Translations under genes and position numbers: made by a program
In this document: positions 8,885-18,821 of the stretch, in pieces
How positions within the stretch are numbered: position 1 is the stretch's first letter
Layout of the letters: each line of letters starts with the position of its first letter
The notes under the pieces: generated by a model
What the model saw: the letters and a program-made list of their open reading frames with translations, nothing else
Databases searched by the model: none
What the model was told of the DNA's origin: nothing
Source: Selaginella moellendorffii
Taxonomy: Eukaryota > Streptophyta > Lycopodiopsida > Selaginellales > Selaginellaceae
DNA length: 64,000 nt
Direction: 5' to 3'
Assembly (NCBI RefSeq): GCF_000143415.4
Contig: NW_003314448.1
Location: 1-64,000 of the forward strand

Positions 8885-8932
8885 ACACCCGGCTGATGAG
8901 TCCCAAAAAGGACGAAACCGGTCTCGGGTTGT
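8885..8932 (+). ncRNA. Hammerhead ribozyme, copy 1
   Basis: The conserved core is complete: CTGATGA at 8893-8899; stem II GTCC (8900-8903) with GGAC (8910-8913) and loop CAAAAA; GAAA at 8914-8917; stem III ACC/GGT (8917-8922) with no loop; cleavage triplet GTC ending at 8923. Stem I pairs ACCCGG (8887-8892) with TCGGGT (8924-8929), then CA with TG past a bulged T. A looplessly short stem III suggests cleavage as a dimer, as described for other PLE hammerheads. Cleavage would leave RNA starting at 8924 with a 5' hydroxyl. Confidence 0.9.
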
Positions 8933-10767
8933 CTCTTGTCCTCTCCCTCGCTCACGAATGAATGAAAATTCATTCCTTTGCCTCCTCTACTTGCTCTCAA
9001 TCATGCCGTTTCGACAACGGCACACGGAGAATGTGGATTGCACAAAGTGGTGCCGCGATCTCGCCGGATTGCAAGGATTGCCCTAAGTTGTTTGAGGAGA
9101 GAGCTCGAAGGCGCTAGAGAGAGAGTGTGAGAAAGAGGGAGGGAGCGAGCGTCCAGGGCGGCACAAGCATCGCAGACCGCGGCAGCAACACACGGAGCTC
9201 GTCTCCCTCCTCTTTCTCCTCTTTTCTCTCGCTCTCTGTCGTTTTTATCGATATCTCCCAAACGGCTGGGAGAAACCTCGATTCCTTCGACGGGGGGCTT
9301 CTAGGAGTGTAGATTCTCATCCTCCTAGAAGGCCGCGGCGAGATCTGCCACGGATCTGGAGATCTCGCTGGCCCTAGGTCGCTGCTGTTTCTAGGGTTCT
9401 TCGGCGGCGGCTAGGGTTTTTCGGGGCTTAGAGATTTGGAGGAGTGGAGAGGGCAGCTAGGAACACCACGGCTGCAGCAGCTGGACGCTCTCCTCTCCTC
9501 CTCTTCTTTTTTCGCTTCTCATGGTTTCAAGTTTTTTGGGAGCTCATAACTCCTAAACGGCTTGGAATGTTTCCACAAAAATTCACAGGGGGATAGCTGG
9601 GAGGGAGCCTCACACCCTCCCAGAAGCGCAGGCAAAAATTCTTCACGGTCTCAGAGTTCTCACCTGCCCTAATTCGTGGCTAGGGTTAGGGTTCTTGGCT
9701 AGCTTTTGCCCTAACTGCGGTTAGGGCAGGACTTAGGGTGGCGGCGGGATCTTCGATCCGGCCACTCTAAGTGTCAGGGATCTTCGTTGCATGTGGTTGG
9801 CACGGCAGCAACATGGTGGAAACGCGACGGTTGCTGGTCTCGCAGCTTCGAGCGGGATTTCTCGCCTTAGGTCGGGCCATGCAAGGTGGTGACTAAGGTA
9901 CGGAGAGCGTGAAGCTGCATGTGTCGGAGGTTCTTGGCGACTTGAGTCGTGGAAACACGACCAAGTCATGGGAATTTTGTTGACTGGTGGAGGACAGTTT
10001 GGGACGACATCCCGACATAGCGAAGTGTCCGCAGTGGATGGACGTGGAGGACACTATGGGCGCATTTTTGGATCTAGTGACAGGGGAGTGCTGTCACAAA
10101 GGGGGCCAGTGGCAGATGGCCGAGTTGGTTTGCTCGCGGAGGGGATCCCACATGGTTCTTGCTTCAGGGCTAGTCCTTTGAGGAGGTTCGCGGAGGCTTG
10201 CAAGTCTTGTGATTGTCGCGATGCCGGCAACGGGGGCTCGTATATCATTGAAGGGGGCCAGCGCACTTGTCTAGTGTGGGAGGCAAGGTAGCACGCTCTA
10301 GTCTAGAGCTCGAGGAGGCTCACACCTCGCTTGTTCTACGCCTTGGAGTTTGTTCGCAATGGGCACCGACTTAGTGCTGGAAGTACACTGGGGAGGTAGG
10401 CGCTCCAAGACACAGCATCACGTCTTGGGGCGTAACAGGTGGCTTCAGCTTGTGCAGTGGAGTCACCTTGGAGGCGAGTGACCCATGAGCGACGCCGGGT
10501 CATCGTGCTCGAGTTGGACCGCTTGGCTGCGACGACGTCGAGCTAGATCGACATGGTGTTCGTCTGGCCTGACATCATTGTGACCGAGTGGAGGAGTGGC
10601 AAGGCGAAGCAGGTGGCTTCAAGCTCCGCGGTGGAGTCACCTGGGAGGCGGACGGCCCAAGAGCAGCGCCGGGCGTTCGTGCTCATAGTTTCACTAGTTT
10701 CTTCGAGAGTGCGCTCTCAATGTTGTTTTGATCCCTTTGGGATTGGGGTAATGTACATATATGTTTA
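8933..10767 (+). other. Conserved 1.9-kb PLE 3' tail, copy 1 (E2)
   Basis: Nearly the same sequence recurs at 21338-23119 and 28817-30568. It begins with a GAATGAA/TTCATTC hairpin near 8957, a CCGTT-TCGAC-AACGG hairpin at 9006-9020, and an internal copy of the end-module hairpin GCGATC-TCGCCG-GATTGC at 9055-9072. It contains G-strand telomere motifs (CTAGGGTTAGGGTT near 9682). No frame exceeds about 107 codons. One 107-codon frame (9968-10291) is open in all three copies but has no recognisable domain. The end, GATCCCTTTGGGATTGGGG then AATGTACATATATG, resembles LINE 3' ends and E1. Confidence 0.75.
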
Positions 10768-10902
10768 GCGATCTCGCCGGATTGCAACACCACGGGGTGT
10801 CTTTGACCCTAAACGCCTAAACGCGCCTAAACCCTAAACCCTAAACCCTAAACGCCTAAACGCGCCTAAACCCTAAACCCTAAACCCTAAACCCTAAACC
10901 CT
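10768..10902 (+). repeat. Telomere-junction module copy 2 and interstitial telomere repeats
   Basis: Hairpin GCGATC-TCGCCG-GATTGC at 10768-10785 and CACC-ACGG-GGTG just after it are followed by TCTTTGACCCTAAACGCC and then CCCTAAA units to about 10902. The variant run ACGCCTAAACGCGCCTAAA occurs twice. This marks the 3' end of E2 and the former chromosome end to which E2 was added. Confidence 0.9.
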
Positions 10903-11690
10903 GCCCAGTACCGCCTGGTACCGCCCAGTGCCGCCCAGCAGCTCCAGGCCGGGCATTTACGTTGGCCCCCCTGTGCTGCACCTCACCGCCAGGACGCCAC
11001 AGAAATCCCTGCCTGGAGCCACTAAGAGTCTCGAAGCTAGCTCTGCATCTCCACACAGCAGCTTTTCTGGCGTCTGGTGCGGCCCAGCTCCCCTGACTCA
11101 GGTCCGGCATAGCAAATGCCCCACAAAGGCTTTTTGGTCCCCCCTTGGCGGCTGCTTCGGCACCACCAAGGGATTTCCAAAAATGCTAGGGGGATTGCTC
11201 CCTGCTGTTGAGAGCGCCTGTGCCACCCAGACATCACCACAAAGCTGCTGTGATCTCTGGCATGATGCCCCTCACTCCCCTCGCACAGGTTTGGCACAGC
11301 ATGTCTCCAGGCCGGGCATTTGCACTGGCCTCTGCGCGCTGTGTTCCGCCGCCAGAGCGCCACAAATAATCCCCACCTGGAGCTGCTTACGGCCACTAAG
11401 AGTTTGGGAGCTAGCTTGATATCTCCACTCAGCAGTCTTTCCGACGTCTAGCGCAGCCCAGCCCCCCTGACTTGGGTCTGGTACAGCAAATCCCTCACAA
11501 CGGCTTTTTGTCCCCCTCTGGTATGTTGCCTTGGCACCACCAAAGGATCACCAAAGATGCCAATGGGAATGCTCCCTGCCACTCCGAGCACCCAAGCTGC
11601 CTAGACATCGCCACAACACTGCCAAAAATCGACCTAATCTGCCATGGAAGCACAAAACCAACTTTGCATGCCAGCACTGGCCCTGCTACT
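10903..11690 (+). other. E3 5' region with duplicated ~360-bp repeats
   Basis: Starts with GC-rich TACCGCC repeats joined to telomere repeats, then two diverged copies of a unit of about 363 bp (CAGGCCGGGCATTTACG at 10947, CAGGCCGGGCATTTGC at 11310). E2 has the same unit at 880-1220. It is the non-coding leader of a family 1 PLE. No intact gene was seen. Confidence 0.65.
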
Positions 11691-11870
11691 GCAGAGCCAG
11701 ACACTATGCCGATGGCACGGGCTCTCTCACCACCTCTGGTGCCAGATCCCTTGCAATCGCCACCCAGGCCAGCCCTTGCCACTGGAACAGAGCAGCGAGC
11801 CCTCTCGCCTTAATGCTCTCCAGGACCTGGCCCAGCGCAGCAGCCACTGTCACCTTTGCACTTGGCTCTG
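11691..11870 (+). pseudogene. E3 ORF1 fragment
   Basis: A short stretch reads PPLVPDPLQSPPRPALA and LNALQDLAQ, matching the middle of family 1 ORF1 (PPVVPNPVSSLPRPALA near residue 310). The rest of ORF1 and the RT N-terminal half are deleted, joining this fragment almost directly to the RT at about 11925. Confidence 0.6.
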
Positions 11871-11924
11871 CTCTGCGTGTCCATGACACCACACTCAACA
11901 CTCTCGACGAGTGCCTCGACACAA

Positions 11925-12438
11925 CCAACAAATTGCCCTTCTATCGACAGAGGTACACAGATGACGGAGGGACAGGTACACGAGCAGGCCTCGAACGATG
12001 GCTCCGAGGATATGGCACGCTACGTCCCTCGATCAAGATCACCTCGGTGATCTCGCTCGAGGAGTTGGATATCCTTGATATCCACTTCTTCAAAGGCCCT
12101 CGCTTTGAAGAGACACGCTGCCTCGACTCGTCCACGTTCCAGAAGCCGCTCAATGCCTACCAGTACCTCCCCTGGACGTCAGTTCACCCATGGCACCAGA
12201 AAGTGGCATTTATCCACAGCGAACTCCGGAGATACCTCCTCCGCGAGAGCACGGCCGATGGATTCCATGCCATGCGCATGCGGTTCTACCACCGCCTCTG
12301 TGCCCAGGGATACCTGATCTCCTTCCTCCAACACTGCCTCTCCAGCATCTCCTCTGACCAGTGACATCAAGCTCTCCTTGCACGCTTGCGCCGCTCTAGT
12401 GACGCTTGTCGACGGGCCCCCCTCGCCTTTAAGCTGCC
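11925..12438 (+). pseudogene. E3 RT fragment, part 1 (split by gypsy insertion)
   Basis: Aligns with family 1 RT from NDWPFYLRRYIDD onward. The catalytic box is changed to YTDD, and the four residues after the following Gly are deleted (GVGIW in E2). An in-frame stop follows SDQ at 12362-12364. The match is interrupted at AFKLP (12438) by an LTR retrotransposon and resumes at 19974. This copy cannot encode an RT. Confidence 0.85.
12434..12438. repeat. Target-site duplication CTGCC (left)
   Basis: CTGCC directly before the LTR recurs at 19969-19973 directly after the other LTR. The uninterrupted PLE has one CTGCC at this place (RT codons for KLPYT), so the 5-bp duplication marks the gypsy integration site. 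Confidence 0.93.
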
Positions 12439-13585
12439 TGTAAGCCACAATTTTTCCTTTCCAATTTGCCAGCTTACCTCGTCTATCCGTCCAACACTGC
12501 CTTGGCTTTTGCTAAGTTCCCTTGCCAAGGTTCTCGCCTATGGTACCAGCCCCTACTTGGTTTCAGCTACTCACTGCACGAGCAACGGAGTGTTAGCCAT
12601 CCTTCCACGGATTCCCAAATCACTCCCAATCCCCCTCCCCGGGTTAGACTGGACTTAAGGTTCGGCTACACTCCCCGCAAGCACAAGCAGCCAAGCACAC
12701 CAAGCTTCCAGGTTCCTAACATCCCTTGGTACCACAAGACTTGATCATGGGACCCTCTAAATCCCAAGTCTTGAGTGCAACACTTGCTTCGGGACGCCGG
12801 GGCGAAACACCGTGGCCTAACGGCCCGGTATGGGTACCTCTCGCTCCCCACTTCCATCCCGAAGGAAGGCCCAAGCCCCTTGGAAGGGCGAGGACCAATG
12901 AGCCGCATGGTACTCAAGTGGGGCACCACTCCACATGAGCCGGGAGCACCGCAATCGGTTTCCCTTTCGGGAGTGGGAGCTGCTCTTGAGCACTTCCTTG
13001 GATGGCCCCTCCGGCACCAGCCAAGTCCATGCTCACTCCCACCCAAGGCCCCTTAGTCCCAGTCCCAACCTCAAGTCGGTTTGGAAGCCCAACTGGAGAG
13101 TCCCTTCAAAACTGGTTCCTGGACCTCACTATCCCTACTATACTTTTGGAACCCCCTGCAGCCCCCCCCCCCTGGGGGACGCACGCTTTGGGCTTTCACC
13201 CCTTGACCCGTATTAGTATTTGGACTTAGTCTCTGGCTCGATCTCGGATCCGATTTCGGATCCGACTTCGGATTCGGTCTCGGACTCGATCGCGGACTCG
13301 ATCTCGGACCCGATCTCGGGCCCGACCTCGGACTCGACTTCGGACTCGGTCTCGGACCCGATTTCGGATCTCGGACTCCGTCTCGAACTCGGTCTCGAAC
13401 TCGGACTCGAACTCGGTCCCCGAGTCGGTCTCGGACTCGATTCCGGACTCGATCTCGAACTCGGTCCTAGAGTCGGTCTTGGACTCGATCTTTGACTTGG
13501 TCCCATCCGATGAACTCTTTGTCATTTTGGTCATGCTTTCGGGGTTCCCTTAGCCTACGACACCTCGGCGAGTTGGTTCCTTACA
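12439..13585 (-). repeat. Gypsy 3' LTR
   Basis: 1147 bp with TG...CA ends on the + strand; no indel relative to the other LTR. It includes a run of C around 13160 followed by GGGGGACGCACGCTTTGGG, and at 13230-13500 a degenerate repeat of 6-bp and 12-bp units of the type CTCGGACTCGAT. The open frames over this repeat on both strands are artefacts of the repeat. Confidence 0.93.
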
Positions 13586-13989
13586 ACTCCACCACCCATA
13601 GAAGAAGTTCGATGCCCACATCGAACGTCTCTTTTTTATCCTACGACTTGTTGACCATGTCTCCGGGGGCATCCCCCCACTTAGCGGTGTGCCTAAGTTA
13701 GCCTCCCCGGCCAAGAGCTCATGACAACGGAATATAGGTGTCCCTATACTCCACCCCTCACCACGCCCTAGTATGGGGTCGGGACTTGAACCCAGCCTTG
13801 CTTTACTAGGGGGTTGGGACTCGAACCCAACCTCCGTAGAATACGTCTACGGTTTCGACATCCCCGCAGGGAGTCGGGCGTAGCTCCCTACGCCTGGTCG
13901 ACCTAGCTAACCCATGCTAATTAGCTCACCTTTGGCGCGCCTTCGGGTCCCAACATATGCCACTTGCTCAACTTTGCAAATTGATATTT
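13586..13989 (-). other. Gypsy 3' non-coding region with paired B-box-like motifs
   Basis: Lies between the gag-pol stop and the 3' LTR. On the minus strand it carries GGGTTCAAGTCCC (13781-13793) and GGGTTCGAGTCCC (13816-13828), the latter matching the Pol III B-box/T-loop consensus. The interior of the LTR family B element (34701-34741) has the same pair, and neighbouring text is also shared, so the two families are related. Confidence 0.6.
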
Positions 13990-16900
13990 TTAATTGAACT
14001 TTGCATAAGTACATAGAGTTCTGCCTTGCAGAAATTCCTCCACTAGATCTCGCGCGTTCGCTAGGTTCTCCTCCGGTTCCCATGTTGCTTCGCAGTGTGG
14101 AAATCCTTTCCACTTCACATGGAACTCTCTCACCTCGCGTCCTTGTCGCTTGCTCTTGCGCGCATTGAGGATGGCCTCGACTTCGTATTCCTCTTCCCCT
14201 TGGATAACCTCAGGTAAAGGTCTTACTTGGTCTTTGCGAAGCGGATCCTCAAAGTACGGCTTGAGTAAGTTCACATGGAACACTGGGTGCATCTTCCCCA
14301 TCTCTCGAGGAAGTCGGAGTCGGTAAGCCACTTTACCGATTCGTGCCTCAATCTCGTAAGGCCCCGCGAACCTGCTCAAGGAACTCAAGATCAATTCATT
14401 TACAGGAATACATGCATTTTTACCTTTGGGTCAACTTTCGGCTGATCCCACTTGGTAGCCTAAGGTTCTTGGTGTTCAGCCACACCTTCTCCCCAGCTTG
14501 GAACTCTACGTCCCGGCGCTTTAGGTTCGCGTACTTGGTTTGCCTTTGTTGAGCCCGTTCCAAGGAATCCCTCACTAGATTCCAAATGTTGAGTCTTTCC
14601 GCCGTGAATGCCTCCACTGCGGGTAACTCTCCATGATACTCGGCCACGCCAAGTTCCACAGGACCTTCAATAGCTCGCCCATTGATGACTTCCCATGGAC
14701 TCACCCCGATACTCGAATGTGGTGAGTTGTTATAACACATTTCCGCAAGTCCCAAATGACTTACCCAATCGGTCTGGTCTCCCGAGACATAGCATCGCAA
14801 ATAATCCTCCAGCTGCCTATTCACCCTTTCCGTTTGTCCGTCTGTCAAGAAGTGTTAGGACCACCAAACTTGACTTAATACCCCATACCTGTCTGTGGGT
14901 GATAGGCTGTGCTGAATTTCAACTTGGTGCGATACTGTTCCAGGAGGGTCCTCCAGAACCTACTAGTGAAGATCTTATCTCGGTCTGAGATAATCTCCTC
15001 TGGCCTTCCCCGCACTCGAACCACTTGTTCGAAGAACAGTTTCGCCACACCTTCCGCATCCACCTCCGTTGTGGTGGGTATGAAATGTGCCATCTTCGAA
15101 AATCGGTCCACCACCACGAATATCGCATCGAACCCCTCGCTTGGGGGTAGTCCCGTGATGAAGTCCATCGTGAGACATTTCCACGGACGATCTGGAATGG
15201 GGATGCTTTGCAACAAGCCCCCACTAGCCTTAGTCACGGCTTTGACCTGCTGACATGTTGGACATGTCTTTACATAGTCTTGGACGTCCTTAGCCATATC
15301 TGGCCAATGGTACTTCCTCTTGAGTAAGCCCATCGTCTTGGGCACTCCGCCGTGTCCCGCAAGAGGTCCGTCATGACACTCTTCTAAGGCTACCTTCCTT
15401 AGTCCACCTTCTGGAACATACACCCTCGTTTGCTTGTAATAAATGAGTCCATTGCGTTCCGCATAGCCCGTTTTCTCTTCCGTTGGCGGCTCACCTCTCT
15501 GGTGAGCTTCCCGTGCCTCCAGATTCCTCAACAACACTTCTTGTGCTAGACCATCGTTCTCATATGCTGTCCGCACATCGTCCCAGAAGGTTGCTGTTGC
15601 GCTGGAGATCGCCAACCTCAAGCTCGCTTTTCGACTTAGCGCATCTGCCACGATGTTGCTCTTCCCAGGCTTGTACAGGATCTCGCAATCAAACTCGGCC
15701 AAGGCATTGGCCCACCGACCTTGTTTCCCTCTCAGGTCGGGTTGTGACAAGAAGTGTTTCGTTGCCACATTGTCCGTGTAAACCTTGAAGTGTCTCCCAA
15801 GGTAGTGTCGCCACTCCTTGAGCGCCTTGACCACCGCAAACAATTCCTTCTCGTGGGCAGGCCACTTCCGTTGAGCCTTGTCCAGCTTCTTCGAGAAGAA
15901 CGCTACTGGATGGTTGTCTTGCTTCAAAACTGCGCCTAACGCAAAGTCCGAAGCATCCGTGTCTACCTCAAAGTCCTTACCAAAGTCCGGTAATGCCAAC
16001 ACCGGAGCCTTCCTCAACTTCCCTTTGAGGTGGACGAATGCCGCCTCGCATTCCGCTGTCCATACCATCTTCCCTTTTCCCGTTTGATCCGTTAAGGGTA
16101 GGGCTACTCTCGAATAGTGTCTGATAAACTTTCGATAGTAGTTGCATAGCCCCAAGAACGCCCTCAACTCATGTACATTCGATGGTCGCTCCCATTCCTG
16201 GATCGCTTGGACCTTCTCCGGGTCCACCTTGAGCCCATCCTGGCCCACCACATGCCCGAGAAACTTTACCTCTTGCTGAGCAAAGTCACATTTGCTCTCT
16301 TTAGCATACAGTTTATGTTCCCTTAGTTTCTCAAACACCTTCGCCAAGTGTTCGGCATGCTCCTCTAGCGTCTCGCTATAGATCAGGATGTCGTCAATAT
16401 AGACGACCACAAAGTGATCCAGATAGGGTACAAAGACGTGGTTCATCAACGCCGAAAACGTTGCCGGCGCATTGCACAGCCCAAAGGGCATCACCAAAAA
16501 CTCAAAGCTCCCATACCTCGTTCGACAGGTTGTCTTCTCGACATCTTCCTCGGCTACCCTGATCTGGTAGTATCCTGACCTTAGGTCAATCCTCGAGAAG
16601 TATTTTGCCTTTCCCAACCTATCGAACAGGTCCTCAATCCTTGGCAACGGGTACTTGTTCTTCTTGGTATACTTGTTGAGCAACCGGTAATCTATGCACA
16701 TGCGCATAGATCCATCTTTCTTTTTCACAAATAATACCGGCGCCCCATACGGCGACTTGCTCAACCTAACATACCCTTTGCCCACCAACTCCTCTAGTTG
16801 GCACTTGAGCTCCTTGAGTTCTTTTTCGTTCAAACGATAGGGGGGACGAACCACCGCCTCAGCGCCCTCGACAAGCTCAATCTTATGTTCTATCGGTCGT

Positions 16901-18762
16901 GCGGGGGGCAACCCCGCCGGTAGCTCCTCCGGCATGGTATCCTGGAATTGGTCCAACACTCGCTGGATCACTAAAGGCACTTCTTCCGTTCTTGTCTTTT
17001 TGTCACTCTTCACCGAGAGTAAGCACAAAAAGGCTGCCTTAGTTCCTTTAGTGAGTTGTCCTCTCGTGGACACCAGGTTCAAGCATGACTCTTTGGCCTT
17101 GCTTTGCCCTACCTTTAGATCCTGGGCCTCCACCCTAGATCTTCTTCCTTGGGCATTCGCCAATACCACAAGGTTCCTACCTTGTCCATGCAGGGCTACC
17201 ACGAACCGATTAAACCAATCCATTCCGAAGATCACGTCAAATCCCGCCATATCCAAGACGGTGAAATCCATGTCCACTTTCCATGTCCCCACTTCGACTC
17301 TCGCTTGTCGAAGTACCTCATCGGTGCTTTGGCTACCCTGAACAAACTCTATAGTCCTTGGTTCGCCTAGCCGCTGCACCGTTAGTCCGGCTTGCCGGAC
17401 TATGTCTGCAGCCACAAAATTATCCGAAGCACCCGTGTCAATAAGGATCTTAACAAAGCTACCTCCGAGCTTCCCTCGGAGGGCTAGTAGATGTCGCGAA
17501 CGACTCTCTACCAAAGTTGCTCGTGTAATGAGTAACTTTGAGTTAGGGACTGGATCACATACCTCAGTTTGGACTTCACCCGACTTGATGGCCATATTGG
17601 CTCTGGCCTTCTTCGGGTAGGGACATTCCCTCGAGAAGTGTCCCGCTTCGCCGCAGTTGTAGCATACGTTGTTTCCCACGCTGCTATACGACTTGACCTT
17701 CTTATCCGTGGGTTTGTCCTTTTTCGCTTGACTCCCCCACGTACTCGCTCGCTGGCCACCGGATTTGCCTTTCCGGAACCCCGAGGACTCATTCTTAGAG
17801 AAACTCCTTTTGAATTTCCCCTTGCTATACGTTCCCCTTGGTTTGGCCCCTTTGCTAAATGTGGATCCCGACCCCGTCGTGTTCCCCTTTCGCAGGTTAT
17901 CGTTGAAATGCACCTTGATGGCCGCATCCAACGCTTCCTTGTAGTTGGTCGGGTTCCACCTCATCACCTCGCCGCGAGCCCAGGTTTGCAAACCTGATAT
18001 GAAGGCATGGAACGCATCCATATCCCCCATGTCCGTGACAAGTATCCTCTTTGCCATGAACCCATTCACATATTCCTGGATGGTTCCTGTCTGTTTCAGC
18101 CTACTCAGTTCATCCCTCAGATGCAGAGTGGCATTCGGAGGGACATATGTTGCGCGGATCCTCGCCTTCATCATGTCCCAAGTGACCACCGGTCCTTCGT
18201 TGGCCTCCGTTGTTCTCCACCAAGACTTGGCATTATCTGCCAAGTATGGTTTTGCACATGGGACCTTCTCCGAGCTTGGTAACCGCAACGCTCGGAAGTA
18301 GTCCTCCATATCGTAAAACCAATCCTCCACCACCTTATAGTCATTCACTCCCTTGAAGACCGGTGGGGGCTTTGGTTTGTACTTGGGAACTGCCTGAGGG
18401 ACTGATTCCACTTCGGTCTGTTCGACCTTGTCTGGTTTTGCCTCAGTCCCGGCCGAAAGATCCGCACCTTCTGCGCTGCCAGCATCCGCAGTCTTTTTCT
18501 TTTTCTTCCGCCTCTCGTCACGCTTTAGCTTGCGTACGAGAGTTTCCAGCAGGGCATTGGTCTGTGCCAACTGTCCTTCTAGCACGTCCAATCGAGCCTT
18601 GGACGACCGAACCTCGCCACCGGACTCCTGTTTGGAGGTTTCCTCACTGGAGTCCTCCTCATGCAAGGATTCCTCATCCATAGCCTCTTGTTCGACCGGA
18701 GGCTCCAGCTCTGGCGGAGGTTCCGTCTCCGCTTGGGTTTGCTTACGCCCTGCCCTTGCCAT
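13990..18762 (-). CDS. Gypsy gag-pol polyprotein with two micro-introns
   Basis: Exons are 18762-14889, 14841-14424 and 14371-13990 on the minus strand. Their summed length, 4674 nt, is divisible by three and predicts 1557 residues. Domain order: Gag; zinc knuckle [15 protein letters not shown] (about 366-380); protease [10 protein letters not shown] (about 440); RT with [11 protein letters not shown] (about 787); RNase [11 protein letters not shown] (about 934); integrase HHCC (about 1134-1170) and DDE core with MDFITGLPP and ISDRD; C-terminal chromodomain [15 protein letters not shown] (about 1487-1545). Without splicing, the frame breaks right inside the HPQTDGQTE integrase motif. The start is the first ATG after the primer site. 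Cell location expected: virus-like particle, then nucleus. Confidence 0.9.
14372..14423 (-). other. Putative 52-nt spliceosomal intron 2 in gag-pol
   Basis: On the minus strand it starts GTAAAAATGC and ends TTCCTTGAGCAG. Read through, the frame stops just after KLTQR; removal continues it as [15 protein letters not shown], the usual join between integrase and the chromodomain linker. Length 52 is not a multiple of three, so exact removal is needed to restore the frame. Confidence 0.8.
14842..14888 (-). other. Putative 47-nt spliceosomal intron 1 in gag-pol
   Basis: On the minus strand it starts GTATGG and ends CTTGACAG, with CTAAC as a possible branch point 15 nt before the end. It interrupts the conserved integrase motif [12 protein letters not shown]. 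Exact removal restores the codon GAC for the Asp. Length 47 is not a multiple of three. Very short introns fit lycophyte gene structure. Confidence 0.82.
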
Positions 18763-18805
18763 CTCCCAGCAATCCGCCTCTATCCTTCGCTAGAACTGAG
18801 GAAAA

Positions 18806-18818
18806 GGCTCCGATACCA
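18806..18818 (-). other. Gypsy primer-binding site (initiator Met tRNA type)
   Basis: Minus-strand TGGTATCGGAGCC three bases inside the 5' LTR. It differs by one base from the common plant PBS TGGTATCAGAGCC, complementary to the 3' end of tRNA-iMet. The same PBS occurs in the TRIM (about 36364-36375) and in the family B fragment (38502-38513). Confidence 0.88.
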
Positions 18819-18821
18819 AAT

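Larger units (their letters stand above)
6228..8887 (+). repeat. 1330-bp direct tandem duplication of PLE 3' part
   Basis: Bases 6228-7557 recur at 7558-8887 with a constant offset of 1330 and two base differences noticed (near 6346/7676 and 6423/7753). Each unit holds the last 160 codons of the RT, its 3' UTR and the promoter-like block. The join at 7557/7558 places a 5'-truncated PLE copy directly behind the full copy. The near identity implies a recent event. Confidence 0.95.

Noticed and set aside
8917-8930. Alternative monomeric stem III for the ribozyme using a GTCT loop
   Set aside because: It moves the cleavage triplet to GTT and destroys stem I pairing; the loopless ACC/GGT form keeps a six-pair stem I.
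9682-9740. TTAGGG motifs in the tail considered as an interstitial telomere
   Set aside because: Only one or two G-strand units amid unrelated sequence and in the opposite sense to the true junctions; noted as motifs only.
13213-13534. Acidic and basic simple-sequence frames (for example 102 codons, minus) in the gypsy LTR
   Set aside because: Encoded by the CTCGGACTCG repeat and present identically in both LTRs.
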